A DNA stretch of 64,000 bases from Plectrocnemia conspersa (GCA_009617715.1 VTFK01000188.1:620001-684000); one strand, 5' to 3'. Positions 11,339 to 24,400 are shown, numbered from the stretch's first letter. Numbers and translations are program-made. The notes: generated by a model from the letters alone, not told the origin.

Positions 11339-12484
11339 ACACAGGACGATATTGTTTTTTATTCCAAGAATTATTATCTTATCGCCCCTTGCACTATTGT
11401 TATAGTAATGTGTTTTATTTATTATAATTATTCCCTTGCAGTGTATTTTTAATTCAATTTATTTCTGAAATTAATACTGTTTTCTAGCTTTTGAGTGTAG
11501 GAAAACAAACTTTCAGTGACAATTTATACATAAGATTTTTCTGGACAAATTCGAGGGGGGGGGAATATCCCCTCCCCTTAAATGACGTCTCTTATTGTTC
11601 CATTTCTTGCATTTTTGTTGTTGCTGTTTTTCACTCTGCTACCTTCGTATACTATGTAAAAAATACGCAGTAACTCAATAAAAACAGCTTGGGTTATTAA
11701 CATTTGCCATCAAGTTTATTAATTAAATATTAATGTATTACATGAATGTTTTTAATTATAATCACAATTGAAATTTCATTGCTTTTATAAGCAATAATTC
11801 CTTTCATTGAACTGGGTATCGAGGGATCAACATACACCTGCTCTTGCCGGTGGTTGAATACAGGTTTCGGTAGATTATTATTTTTAAAATCTGTCTGCAA
11901 CTTGTCGATGGTTATTGGAACGCTCTAAGTGCTTTATTTTGATTTTTAATACATATTTGACAGCATTCCTCGCTTGTTATATTTATAATATATATATGCA
12001 GTTTCATAGATTCATAATACAATAGTTAATAGACATTACCAAATTTACTACAATCGAGTACATTTAGAATAAAAGTCATCTGTTTGAATAAATCAGAACA
12101 TTAGAAGCAACTAAACGAGATCCTCAAGGTCAACCGCATTATTTTAAATAGATTCTATCATTGCTGAAACTCTGACCTTGAACGAAAATAAGAGATTTTG
12201 CTTAAAAATAATTTATTTTAACTGCTCCAATACAATTCATATTAGATTCAATTAATCGCGAATTACGCAAATACTTTCTCCATTATTTTTCATATAGTCT
12301 CTTTTACGCTAAATTTTTTTTTGATCAATTGTCACAAAGTTTCTTTTCCTACACCCAAGAGTCAGAAAACAGTATTTATTTTAGAAATAAATTGAATTAA
12401 AAATACACTGTAAGGCAATAATTATAATAAAAAGGGGTGATAAGATAATAATTCTTGGAACAAATTACAATATCGCCCTGTGTA
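11339..12484. mobile_element. Fold-back element with long inverted arms
   Basis: The left arm (11339-11524) matches the reverse complement of the right arm (about 12332-12484), for example CCAAGAATTATTATCTTATC and GTGTATTTTTAATTCAATTT in both. The left arm has about 30 extra bases after CCCCTT. The arms start with ACACAGG(A/G)CGATATTG. The interior of about 800 bp includes a G-run/C-run segment at 11552-11578 related to 24125-24150. No transposase. Confidence 0.7.
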
Positions 12485-12531
12485 CTTACACATATCAGTA
12501 CACCCCTCAGGGCGAACGACCAATCACAGGT
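12476..12531. repeat. 56-bp repeat with CCCTGTG/CACAGG ends
   Basis: Begins CCCTGTGTACTTACACATAT and ends CCAATCACAGG; a close copy is at 17846-17902. The ends are inverted repeats of each other. Similarity continues weakly for about 30 bp beyond the right end in both copies. Confidence 0.6.
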
Positions 12532-14244
12532 CATAAATTTAAGAGCACATGATAATTCTAAGTTGAATGATTTTTCTCTCAAATTTATATTTTAGTTATT
12601 TTATCTGTGAAACGCATAAAAATGTGTTTCAACAAATTGGAATTGTGCAGGCAAATTTTTAAACGCAATAAACATTGTCAAAAATCTCGATTTCAATCTA
12701 CATATGTATGACGAACTATCCTGTCGTATTGTGAACTCTGCGTCATCGCTTTGACACCTTCGTCATTGTTAGTTTTTAGTTATCTGATAAACAGTAATCG
12801 TCTGCATCTCTTTCTATCTCACTCGTGCGTTTTTATGACCATCGAGACATCGATGGTCACGTATTCGAATGAAAATAAAAGGAAATCGAACACGCGATAA
12901 GCTCGTATTTAGTCAGGAGTCGAATTCAAATTTTGCAAATGAAATTCTAATTCTGATCAGCAAGAATCTCTTAGGCGCAGAGGTTTAATTAAATTTGCGT
13001 AAGATGGTTCGATACGTGTTTCCCTTCTTATAAAAATGATATATAAGAACAAAAATATTATTTTAAGACTGCGCTTGATTGTTGCAAAACTTGTTTACTA
13101 CCATTACTAGATCGCTTTGCATTATTAGCAAGTATTGTTATTAGGAAAACTCAGACGAAGAGGGTGACTCATCAAGTTATTTTATGCAAATTTGCATGCA
13201 AAAGTTGAGAGAGGGTAATTGTTTACACTTTTTTATTTCAATTTTTCATATCTACGTTAGACAAGGAGGTGTGTTGATTTGATTAGATATATGTTATGCT
13301 ATGGGGATGATGAAATAAATAAGATATTTGTGTTATGTTATGTGCCTCTTATGGATCACATAACAGATTTAGAGATTGATACAAATGCCACCTTAAATTC
13401 AACTAGTTGATTTATCGTTTGGTTTATTTAATAAACTCAAGTTCTTGATGGTTTTGCTTGAGATATTGAAATTCAAACGTTTACTTTTTGACATTTTTGT
13501 ATACTGGCAAAATATATCTTGAGATATACACTCATGTATGAGCTTTAGTCTTGCAAAATGTGAGACATATCTTCGCCACATCAGTACGCGACAGACATAT
13601 TTTTAAACTCTGTGATTTACGAACGCGTATATCGATTTTACCAAGATCAGTGAGAGCTAAACATTCCATATATCAGCGATTCGAATCGAATGAATAGTAT
13701 ATTTTCTATTTCACTCTGTTATCTTTATTTGTATAACTTTGAAATCCGTCAGCTGTCATATTTTTGTCGATAGTACGGGATATTTCATTAACGTTCATCA
13801 TGGCACTTTAAACCCAGTCTACATTTTTATAAATTAACGAGTGCAACTCTCACTACAATTTGCTGTATTGTGCATGTTTATATTGCACATATATTTCCTC
13901 TCTGCATCTACTGCTGGGTAGTGGCGTAGAGGTTTACTAAAGTTAGCTAGCTACCAACGCGGACACTTAGCGAAGCGCATGTTTGTGCAGGCGTAGTGTG
14001 CACAATTCGTAATTTGCTCCATTTAGAATCTGACGACAGATTCAAAAACAAGCATCACAAACTCGTCCCATCCAACAGATACTCTCAATCGTCACTCGTT
14101 TGTGTGCATTGGTCTGATAATGCCGTTAATTGGCGACGAGCGTTCACTATCTTAATTTATTACACGCCAAACGTGTTTATTGCTTCGAAAATAGATACAA
14201 ACACACGTCAGTTGTAAGCGAGCGGCAGTTTTCCATTTTTACTG
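12532..14244. other. Intronic sequence without recognised genes
   Basis: Mixed composition. A short perfect hairpin, GACCATCGA and TCGATGGTC with a 4-nt loop, is at 12837-12858. No coding exon recognised. Confidence 0.4.
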
Positions 14245-14680
14245 TCATTTTTTTCTAAGCCACCTTGGCACTATGGTGCGGTTGCAAAATTTGCCCTTTG
14301 GAACAGCTGTTCGCTCCCGACACAAACACGCACACTGGGAGAGAGGAGTTTCGAGATGAGAGCGCACGCAAAAAACGCAACGTTGCAATTCGCATACATG
14401 CATGTTGATTCTGAGACCTGCCTTCAAGGCCCCCGGCCAGCTCCTCGCTGTGGCCATGCCCAGATGCAAGGTCGTCGGCTTGGTTTTTTTTAACTGATAA
14501 AAACCGCACCATTCTGTTATCTGTCTGTCTAAATGCGAGAGGTATTGTGTTACGCCTCATGACGGATAAAATTCTCATTAGTGTCGTGTGTCTTGGATGT
14601 ATAATTTGAGATTCGACAGCAATTGCGGTTATATTTCGTGTTCCAGGTATTTTTTTGAACAAAAAACATATTTATAGCGA
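14245..14680. other. GC-richer block of unknown function
   Basis: GC rises over 14270-14480, with overlapping minus-strand open frames (14245-14469 and 14255-14662). Neither shows a known domain. It could be an enhancer, an old repeat or a lost exon. Confidence 0.3.
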
Positions 14681-16135
14681 CACTCACCTAATTTAAACCT
14701 ACATTTTACCAATCTCCAATAACAAGTAATATTATATAAAATCGACATTTTATTATTATTTTTAAGTATTAATTAAGATAAGACATCGCTTAATCAAACC
14801 GAGCATGCAATACTGACACAATTTTCAACTCAGTTATATCATTCTACGTATTAATTTGAATGCACATTTTAAGTGCATACACAATTTTCTTTGTTTAGCC
14901 CTTTCTTTACTGTGATGTACACCGAGTGTATATGTTTATATTTGTAGTGGCATATTTTGAAATTTTTAATTTCTAATTTAAACCAATTTTAAAAATTCAT
15001 TACAATAACGTCATTTTTTCTTCGATGTACTACTGCCTTTTATACCTCACAATTGCGCTCATTTTTGTTTTGCAAAATTTATAAGTATAACAACTAATAC
15101 ATAAGAAAAAACATTAATTGCCGAAATTCTAGAAATTACTCATATTTCCGATTAAATAGTATTACTTCTTATTCGGTGTTTTATAACATAATTATGTGTG
15201 TATGAATATGTACTCATTATTCGAGTTGTATTTTTCGATTCTTATAATATTCGAATTTTTGTAACTATAATTGCAGTGTCCAATGCATTTAACCATTTTT
15301 AGCACTTATATTACAATAATTGTTACTACTCTGACTATTATTATAATATTTATTTCTTAGTAATAACATTCGTGTTATTTAAATACTATTTTTAACGTGT
15401 ACGCTAAGTGTACATCACCGGAGCGTGTGGATTTGCTTACTGTAAGGTGTAAGGGGAAGGCTAAATTAATTACCGTGATAAACTAGGCCACGAACCGAAA
15501 TGTATTATAATTTTCTATTAACGGAATAATATTATGAATTAAAACGCGTAATGACTTTTAAAACGGTTCATTTGTTTTAACAAATATAACGGTTATATTT
15601 GTTAAAACAAATGAACAAATGCAGCGAAAAAAATATTTTTAAATAAATAATAATGTTTAATGTTGGTTATTTAGATTGCAAAATATATTTTTTATGTAAG
15701 GAACTACGTTATTATTGCCAAGCAATAAGTGGGCCGTTTTTTTAATGTTGTATAAGTACATTTTTGAAAATAATGAGTTAATGTCTGATAATAATATCCT
15801 CTTTTTATATTTATAATCACACAGTCAATCGTGCACAATTTCCTCATAAATTAATCAAAATAAGTTGAACTGTAAAATGTAATCGCAGGAATGTTTTTGT
15901 TGAAAGTGGAATAATAAGTCCATTCGTAATAATCCTAATTGATGAGTTTGCCTTACATACCTCCTATTCACCATAAACACTTCACTCTGCTAAGTATACA
16001 GGAAAAATATAATTTAAATATGAATAAGTTTGTTATTATTATTTATCTTAATAAAGTAATTTAATTTTCATACTTGTTTATAAATTCATTATAATATAAC
16101 TGCAATTATTTCTTAATGAACTCGATTATTTGTTT
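14681..16135. other. AT-rich intronic sequence
   Basis: No gene seen. It contains the palindrome listed at 15566-15616. Confidence 0.5.
15566..15616. repeat. Perfect 25-bp inverted repeat with 1-nt spacer
   Basis: The left arm (15566-15590) and right arm (15592-15616) are exact reverse complements around a single G. Each arm also contains the smaller palindrome TTTGTTTTAACAAA or its complement. Such a structure could extrude as a cruciform or fold as a long RNA hairpin. Confidence 0.9.
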
Positions 16136-16192
16136 ACTTACTTTTCTTCGTTTTACTTACTTTTCTTCGTTTTACTTACTTTTCTTCGTTTT
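16136..16192. repeat. Tandem repeat, three perfect 19-bp units
   Basis: ACTTACTTTTCTTCGTTTT is repeated three times without change. Confidence 0.95.
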
Positions 16193-16597
16193 AATTATTA
16201 TTTTTTACATTAAAAAAAACATTTTAGAAAAGCCAACTTCAATTAAAATATAAATTTAAAATTACTATTGTTTATATTTTTCATAGCTTGTTATTATTGA
16301 AAGTGTATAAGTCCATTTGTGGCTAAAAAATCGTTTATTTAACAAGTTTATAGTTTTAAAACCATTACCCGAATTGATTTTGAGTCGATTTAAACGTAAG
16401 CCTTTAAATATCTCAATGTATGAATAAATGCACTTATACCACTATCAAAAAAACGACCAATTATTGTTATGTACGCTATTATCGCATATCATGTTACAAC
16501 AGTAGATTAACAACGATAAATAATGCATATTTATTTTATAATCGCAAAGTATATATTTATTCCATAACACGTTGAATACCAGAACGATAGATTAGTA

Positions 16598-17720
16598 AAG
16601 GATGATTCAACTTCATGTTTCCAAATTAAAAAAAATACGTTAAAGGATATCTTTGAATTTTTTTATGTATTTCATTAATTATGAAAAATAATATCAATTA
16701 AATGGCCGCCTCTGGACCTTTTGCAGCAGCCTATCCTTTCAATGTAATTTTCGAAAACCTTTTCGTAGATTATCTCGGCTATAATTTTATGGATATTTGT
16801 TTTTAGGTGCTCCAACGTTTCGGATTTATTAGACCCCATAAAAAAATCCAACGACGTAAATTGCATGATCTTGGAGGCCAGTTCACGTCACCAAAACGTG
16901 GAATAATGCTACCTTTTCACGTAAAACATCCAATGTTGCATCCGATGTGTGGCAAGTTTGTTGAAACTACATAGTATATTCAACATCAGTAGAGATCACC
17001 ATTGACTGTTGCAGTCCGACCTTAGTCTTTTTCAAAAAAGTAAGACCCAATGATGCCGCTTGACCACAATGCGCACCAAACAGTCACTTTGTGTACATGT
17101 AATGGTCTGTCGTGAATCACATGAGGATTTTCCTCGCACCATATGCAGACATTTTGCTTATAACGTACCCAGAGAGGTGTAAATGTGCCTCATTTGAGAA
17201 GAAGATTTTCTTTGAAAATATCACATAATATGCGTAGATTCTTCGCTGTCTATGGTCTCTGCGCTTTAGTTCTTATGTTATCTGCTTTTTTACGGGTGTT
17301 GGTGCAAGTCCAGATACAAAATGCGCCAAAGGGAGCCATAAAAAAAGCCCAAAAGTTGCGAACGCCGACGAATCGACGATTCCGGGTCTTTGGTCACACA
17401 TTCACTTACAACAGCAATATTCTCGGCTGAACGTGCACCACGATGATGCACAGGCCTTACCCTATCTCGAATGATTCCAGTCTTCATTTTTTTTTCACTG
17501 CGTTGTGGATTGTTCGCTCAGTAGGACGATGACATTTACACAGTTTGTATAGAAGTATTAGTTCTGTAGAACAATTGAACAATTTTAACGCGTTGAGCGA
17601 TTTATTTCGTAAATGTTTTATTGCAAAATAACATTTGATCCTTTGAATACGCGTGATTATTGACAGCTGTCTGATTTATAGTGCTGGCAACATAGGAAAT
17701 TGTAATAGGATCATCTTGCA
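16598..17720 (-). mobile_element. mariner-like transposon relic
   Basis: Minus-strand frames read as an insect Tc1/mariner-superfamily transposase: SDEAHLHLSGYV-like near 17200, an ATCHTANA-like degraded D-segment near 16930, and the C terminus LEHLKTNI...CCKRSRGGHL (16675-16830). Frameshifts and stops disrupt it. Imperfect terminal inverted repeats are visible: GGATGATTCAACTTCATG at the left and, on the opposite strand, AGATGATCCTATTACAAT at the right, flanked by TA. A second copy is at 36100-37430. Confidence 0.8.
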
Positions 17721-17845
17721 TAATTAAACATACATTGAAATCAAGGCGGATATTATAATAAATAAAATAATATTATTAAGTTTTAATTGATATTTCATTT
17801 TTAATTATTAATCTTGACATTCGTACCTCACGAACAGAAAAACAG

Positions 17846-17902
17846 CCCTGTGTACTTACACATATGGGTACCGCCCCTCATGGTGATTGACCAATCACAG
17901 GG
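17846..17902. repeat. 57-bp repeat with CCCTGTG/CACAGGG ends
   Basis: Second copy of the repeat at 12476-12531. Here the terminal CCCTGTG and CACAGGG are perfect inverted repeats, and CCAATCACAGG is conserved. Confidence 0.6.
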
Positions 17903-19599
17903 TAGACATTTATGATCGCACATTGAACGATGTTTTTGTACACTAACAAGGTTCAATTTTTCACATGCAGCTAAATATTTTTCAATTTCTTTTGCATTTG
18001 TAAGATCAGAATTAGTAATTCTAATTGAGCGTCACGTTTTATGTTTTCCTAGCTTTTCCTAATCTCATTGATTAATATTGTGATATCTAATATTGAAAAC
18101 GAATAGTGTAAAAAGATGATTGTATAATATAAAAATGTATGTATAATACATTACTAAATACATATTCAAATAACATTCGAAGTATTGAAGTTGTTTGCCA
18201 ATCACATAAATATAGATCGATCAGATCAGTTAAACAAACTCTCACGTGATTGGTTCATACGTTTATGTGCGGTTGTGTATTAGTAGCACCCATGATTCGG
18301 ACTCTGGTTATCGTATTTTCGCGAAGTTTTGCAAAATTTACTCGCGCACGAAACTCTCCTGAAGCGTCGCTTCCGAAATAAACTCAAAAATGTAAAACGA
18401 TGAATTTAGATTGCAGCGCACGTAAGCGCGTAAATTTAATACAATAACGCTAGTTTGCCGTTGCGTTAATTTTCTTATATGTTTTTACTCTTCTTTTTTC
18501 AAGCCATTTTTTTATAGCGACACCGCCTCCTTCTTGTCTTCTTCTGTATTAAGGCACTTGTTCGTATTTTAACGCTCGTCTTGTCTGCCGAGTTTGTCTC
18601 GTTAAAACTTCTCTTTTGTATACGCATATACAACGCAAACCCGAGAGAGGCGCTTCTTTATCGAGAGACGATCTACTTGTTTTTATTTTTTATTTTACAT
18701 ACAAGCGATATTTACTTAATTTAGTATTTTTTTAATGCGACATCGGCGTGTCCCGATCGTTTCGTTTTAACGCGCCACGTTAACCCCCGTAAATCGCCTT
18801 ATCTTGTGTGTTCTCTCGTGTTTGGCCAGTTTGTAGACACAACCAAATTGGACCTTTAAACCATTGTTGGTCATTCAACGCAATCGAATGCATATTGGCC
18901 GGCGCACGTTATCTCGCAATTTGACGTTATTTTAACGCTGATTACGGTAGTTTCCCTTTATGACTACATTACTTCGACGCATTAATTGCGTGTGTGTGTG
19001 TGTGTTGTTTTTTTATGTTGTTTTAATGATGGATACTTTGTGGATGATTATGTCCGTGTACATAAACTCGGTAGGGTTGGAGTGGTGCGGTTACGCTAGT
19101 CCCCACTCGCGATCGATGTCGTGACCCTCTCGAGGGCCGCGGCGCTCCTTTCACACCACGCCTTTTCAGAAATTCTCGCGAAGATTATCTTTCTTCTTTG
19201 GATGTTGTGTAATATAACTTTAATCAACAAATTCAGCTCAGAAATTGTAAAATTTGATTCTACTCCGAGAATCGAACGTGTAGTCCCTTGGGTTATAATC
19301 CGGACTTCTCAGCGAATCCCAAATGTGTGGCACTGCTTTTATATTTCTGTCGTTTACGTTTATTGCGCAGGCTCTAGGCGACGCCGTTCGGTCCTCATTA
19401 TCAAAGGTTGAGATTGTGTTCTTTCAGCGAATATCTTATGCCGATTGTCTGCTTGTTTTTTTTTGAAAATCAAAGTGTGGAACAATTTTATTGTGTTCCT
19501 CTCGATGGATCATCCCGTTCGCGTAGATTTATCAAGATTTCAAAGCGACATTTATATTATATGTATAATATAATATATGTACACACACGTGTTTTACGA
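17903..19599. other. Mixed AT-rich and CpG-rich intronic sequence
   Basis: 18230-19160 is comparatively rich in CpG and G/C without coding sequence. A (TG)n run is at 18989-19005. E-boxes CACGTG at 18243-18248 and 19586-19591. Confidence 0.4.
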
Positions 19600-20330
19600 C
19601 AACATTTACGAGCGCACATATCATCACATCGCTAGTAATTTGTGTGTCGAGAGCGAATCGTTGCGATTATAATATAGCAACGACCCATAGCAACCGACGC
19701 TCGTTCGGTCAATTATTTCAACGGTGTCAAACCGGCGATGATTCTGCATTGCAAAATTGCTGGGTTGTCGCTTGGCGATAAGTGATTGTTGCACGTTAGA
19801 TTTTATAAGGACCCGATCGCACGTGCGCGGCACGTGTGAACGTCGCCGGATCGATGATTCTAGGGTCGCTCGCTTCGGGAATGTGGGTATTTCACGCCCG
19901 CGTCCTGCAGTTGCATTAGGCTTGCAAGGAGTTTCAGCCCATGGGCAACTGAGATCCAACCCAGCCTGGCGTTCGCTCCGGAGTACTGCGCACTCCAGCT
20001 CTAGGCCAGACCTCCTTCCTTGGTCGTCGCGATTGACGACCGTGGAAGGGTCTACCGTCGCGAAATGCTGTTGATGGTCTCCGGCATAGCTAACCGATTG
20101 GAGACGGAATTGGATAGGGGAAATGGAGGGGAGGGGTGGTTTGAGGGCAGTCACGCTCCGCCTACCGTAAGTCTCTCGATAGAGAATAATAAAAGACAAC
20201 CTGAAAGAAAAAGGAGTTCTCTTTATCATCTACTTTTTATTTTTAAGTTTTTAGTTTGGCTAAGATCGAAAGGAGCACGCGCGGGGCCCCTGATGTTTTT
20301 GAAAGTCTCCTGTATTAGGACTCAGTGAAG
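19600..20330. other. CpG-rich block with paired E-boxes
   Basis: GC-rich, CpG-rich sequence. Long open frames on both strands (for example 19624-20229 minus, 201 codons) have no domain I know and are expected in stop-poor GC-rich DNA. CACGTG occurs at 19820-19825 and 19831-19836, 11 bp apart. A donor-like ACC|GTAAGT is at 20163-20171. Candidate enhancer or alternative promoter. Confidence 0.35.
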
Positions 20331-21148
20331 CAATTAATGAAGGATTTAGTGGTTCTACGAGGCTCCGGAGATGTCTCTAGCGGAGCTCTGTTGAACTATG
20401 TGTGAGCGCTGAAAGATGAAAGCAATGAATCGAAAAAAAAAACAATTAATTCATATAGTAGTTGCGACTAGCGCTTTATTAAGGGAGCGAACGTCTTCAC
20501 GGGCGGAATATGCCTCGCATGACGCTTCATACATCCTTGTAAGATTTCAGGAATGCGGATCAATCGCTTTAATTGTAAAGTTTGTGTAATTCTATCGCTA
20601 CACGAAGTAGGCGTTTTTTTTTATTATGCGACACGTACAGAGCGTATACGTTTCGTATTATATAATGGGCGAGGAGAGCAAATTGCTGCAAATTAAAAAA
20701 GGAACGCCATTCGCTCTAGTCAGTTTTTTCAACACCGCAACACAATGCACGGACATGTTTTAATTGGTTCGTTAGAATCGGTTCAAAATTGCTTGTTCCC
20801 ATTGTTGCATGTATCAGGGTCGATGTGTAGTGCATTCATTCTTACATTATTTGCTATTTGACCGCGCAATTTAGGCATCCTTATATACAAGCGAAGAGTT
20901 CTTGTAAGAATCCATTGCTAATTGTCTCTCATCCTGATAAAAAATTTAAAGCAATCGATATTTGCATTCTTTCTACTTTTTTACGGATTAATAAATCTTA
21001 CAAACCGCATACTATTTGTGAATAACTAATTCTACGACCTATGAGTGAGGTAGTATGCACTATGCTATACTAACTATCATCTGATATTATTATAAAAAAT
21101 CCTTTAATCGATAATACGCGTCAATGTGTAAAAGTCTCAGTTATCAAT
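20331..21148. other. Intronic sequence, nothing recognised
   Basis: No coding or repeat feature is supported. ATCGCTACACGAAG near 20593 also occurs near 8870, suggesting a short dispersed repeat. Confidence 0.35.
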
Positions 21149-21250
21149 GAAGTCTCAATTTTAGCATATGTGCTATTTATAAAAGATTTTTTTAAATCCT
21201 TTGCCAGGAAATGAAATCCCAATTTTAACATATGTGCGATTTATAAAATA
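21149..21250. repeat. Imperfect 40-bp direct repeat, period about 60 bp
   Basis: CAATTTTAGCATATGTGCTA (near 21156) and CAATTTTAACATATGTGCGA (near 21216) head two similar segments, both continuing TTTATAAAA. Confidence 0.7.
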
Positions 21251-22719
21251 TGAAAAATTTGACAACAATTATTAAAAATGAAAAGTGAACCCTTTCATCG
21301 GAAGTTTTACAATGTGATTGAAATTGTTTTTTTTTTAAATTGTAATTGTTCAAAATATTTTTCAAATGTTGTACAGCTTGCATTTTTTGTGACTGCGTGT
21401 TTGAATATGTACCAAACCGATATAAACTGATATTTTTTTCTAGTTTAGCTCCAGTTTTCGTTCCGACAATAATAACGTTTTTTTTCGGTTCAGTTCCGGT
21501 TCGAAACCCAGAATTTTTATCAGACGTCTCAGAACTTACGAAAAAAAGGTTTTGGGGTAATTGACAGCTTTCTAAAGGCTGCGTGGCAAGTGTGTTCTGA
21601 AACAGACCATTGTTGTTTTGCCAATTTTTAATGATTATTTTTGAAACCCTCCTCCCCTCCACCACCACAAAATCGATCAAATAATGATTCAATCGCTTGG
21701 TAATTCATACATAAGATTCAACAAATTAACAACTAGGCGATGAGCAATCAAAACAAAACTGTTATTTTTGCGTATGTGGCAAAACTTCTTAATAAATTAA
21801 ATTTAGGACTAGGGGAATTCAGCCTGATAGGTTTCTATTGCGAGCTATAGTACAAAAGTTTTTAATTGCATTTTCTTCATTGTATTTAGTGGAACGTAGA
21901 TTCATTGCAGTAAAAGTCTGCTCACCTTTATTTTAATCTTCTGTTGTAACATATCTTAAAAACTAAACCATGCCTAATCGTAATGAATTAAGAAATGGAT
22001 ATAATCTAGCCGATCAGCGAAAACATTTACTTGTCTCCGTAGTATCGTGTTTAAAATGTACCTAAATTTAATGACGTTTACGGCTCCTCAACATAAAATG
22101 CCTTCTGCTATGAATTTATATGTAGAGGAGTTGGAGTAGGTATTTTTTTCTATCGATTTCGCAGCCCAGGTTCGACTACATACCCATAATCAATACTATT
22201 ACTGAATTATACTTTTCGACGTTGTTTATATTTATATTTTGATACAGCGTTGCATTAACGCTTCAATTCTCACAATAAACAATTCAATATCAGGTAGCAT
22301 GCGATGACGCATCGTATAGTGTCGTACTTTTATATAATAACTTGGTCAATAATCTCCACCTCATCTAGTTGCTAATTCCGACAACATTGATATTCCTGGT
22401 CTCACCATTAAACCGATCGATCTTCGACCATCATGTCTATTATCCAACAGTCCCTTCGACGGTGGGCGGTTTTCATTCCGCGCATATAAACACGTCGGCT
22501 TTAAGCGTGCAGGTAAATATATGTGCATGGTCTAGCGTTAAACTGTTAGACTGTACATATATTTACGAAATAAATAAATAAATAGCCAGTGAGAGCTCGC
22601 CAGTCTTGATATAGGTTCAACTTTCCTAATCAATAGTTTGAGCATGCGTTATTTCCTTAACTCCGGGGAAATCGGAAATCAAAGTTCTCATATGCGATAA
22701 AAAACGTCCTCATGGAAAT
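21251..22719. other. Intronic sequence, possible old repeat
   Basis: A minus-strand open frame at 21225-21692 (155 codons) lies over AT-rich, repeat-like DNA. GGTTCAGTTCCGGTTCGAAA near 21487 resembles, on the other strand, AGAACCAGAACCGAACGAAA near 24940, so an old transposon is more likely than a host gene. Confidence 0.3.
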
Positions 22720-23240
22720 TTAAACAGCGCCAAGATTTTTAAATAATATATCAATAAAGCCATTATAACAATGCGACGCGAAAAAAATACGCGCGTGTGT
22801 GTACGACAAACAAACGCCAGGCGTTGTCAGATGATAATAATGCGATAGGTAGAAGAGGCGCGCGACACAGCAGACAAGGCGGTGCCAACGCAAGGACGCA
22901 CAAATTTTCTTTTCGTTTTGTCGATTTTTCCTTCTGAAGCCACCACTGTGCTCTGTTATAACCGCACACAGTCGACCGGCAAATTGTCGCATCAAATATT
23001 TATTCTTCGGATGGTATGTTGGTCGGTCGCGGGTGGATAGAGCTGGGGGTGTCGGAGGACGTGTCCAGACGTGATCGATCGAATTTTTTGACGCACGATA
23101 GCGACACGCAGTACAATGAATCGTGGGACGGTTGTTGTTATTCGCATCGTTATCGGCGCAGACGAGCTGTGGCAAGACGGCAAAAGTGACACACTCGCTT
23201 ATCGTAAAATTGAACATACAGGTACTCCACCAAACGCTAT
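22720..23240. other. CpG-richer block, no recognised gene
   Basis: Overlapping minus-strand open frames (22720-23217, 165 codons) show no known motif. The GC-rich composition explains the lack of stops. Confidence 0.3.
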
Positions 23241-23344
23241 CGAAAGATCAGTGTTTGCGGAAAATGAAATAATTCAATAGTAGAATATTTCTGCTTTCTC
23301 GAAATATTCGATACTCTCCACAACAGCAGCTCTAAAAACGGAGT

Positions 23345-23800
23345 CACTCTATTTATTTTATTAATTTATTTAGCTAATATAGCTAATTGTTTTCACACTA
23401 AACTATTTAATTAATCTTGATTCCATTGAGAAAACCCGCTACTAATATTGAAATATTATACAAATTCAGACCACTATACAATATTCCCCTGGTCGTACAC
23501 ATTTGCATATACCTAACTATCCTTAATTTGTCTCTATTGGTAATATTAAATATATGTACATATTTATTTATTATTAAATACTTATTAAAATACGCTGGTA
23601 ACATATAATTTTGGCGTTTATATAAGTTATGAAAGCACCAAATTAATATATTTATATTTACACAATTTTTACGATATATAACAGCAGCTCGAATTTGACA
23701 AAGTATTTTTATTTTGAGTTGTCTCTTAAATTGTAAAACGACTGTCTTACCACATATTTCCATATGGAACGCCAACGGTATATCGCAACACACACAGGAA
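23345..23800 (-). mobile_element. LINE 3' fragment (same family as 51842-53395)
   Basis: The minus-strand open frame ends MLPAYFNKYLIINKYVHIFN and then NITNRDKLRI, matching MLPKYFNKYLIRNKDVHKYN and NTRNRKI in the larger copy. The 3' sequence TTTATTAATTTATTTAGCTA (plus strand, 23358) is shared with 51868. Strongly 5'-truncated. Confidence 0.8.
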
Positions 23801-23989
23801 ATATTTTTTTCCCAAATAACATATAATAGACATCTTGCCAGTCTCCCAAACTCATTTTACTGAAAAAAAAAATACTTCAGAATACTTGTATACTGTGTTT
23901 ATACCACGAGACACCCAGACGAAACTGCACACGATGGCACAGCAATAACAATATTCAACATTACGAAGAAGAAAAATTTCACGAATAAT

Positions 23990-24400
23990 TCCTCCAGGCA
24001 ACTAACATTTTATTCCAGGGGGGAAGAGGGTAAAAGTTGGTCAGTCAGTGGTCGTTTTTCTAATATTTCGATTTCATTATGATTCATAGTATTTCAATAA
24101 ATGACATGCCTTTTTCTGGCCAAATTCAAGGGGGCAAATGCCCCCCCCCAATGACATTTCTGGTCTATAATCTTATATCAGAAGTCAATAGTAATATCGG
24201 TAACGATAGCTACATATTTTTAAAGCATAGTGTAATATCCAAGTGCAGACAAACTATGGAATAATATGCGAGATGCGATGTCTGTCAGTACTTCTTCCGT
24301 TTATTTTTCTATACTTTTTCCGCTTTCATTAAGATTTATAGTATTTCCTTAAATGACATCCCTGTTGACCCAAATGACGTTCCCGTTGTTCATTCTGGGA
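23990..24400. repeat. Dispersed repeat with G-run/C-run hairpin
   Basis: TTTTTCTGGCCAAATTCAAG followed by GGGGCAAATGCCCC and AATGACAT (24110-24160) matches 11536-11586 inside the fold-back element. AATGACATCCC and AATGACGTTCCC at 24352-24382 look like further degenerate units. Confidence 0.5.

Noticed and set aside
19624..20229. 201-codon minus-strand open frame
   Set aside because: It lies in CpG-rich DNA with equally long frames on the other strand and has no recognisable domain.
21046..21080. TGAGGTAGTA, the first ten bases of let-7
   Set aside because: The following bases do not match let-7 and the flanks fold only weakly, so this is a chance seed match.
21225..21692. 155-codon minus-strand open frame
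   Set aside because: Repeat-like content with a copy of a GGTTCNGTTCCGG-type motif found elsewhere; more likely an old transposon.
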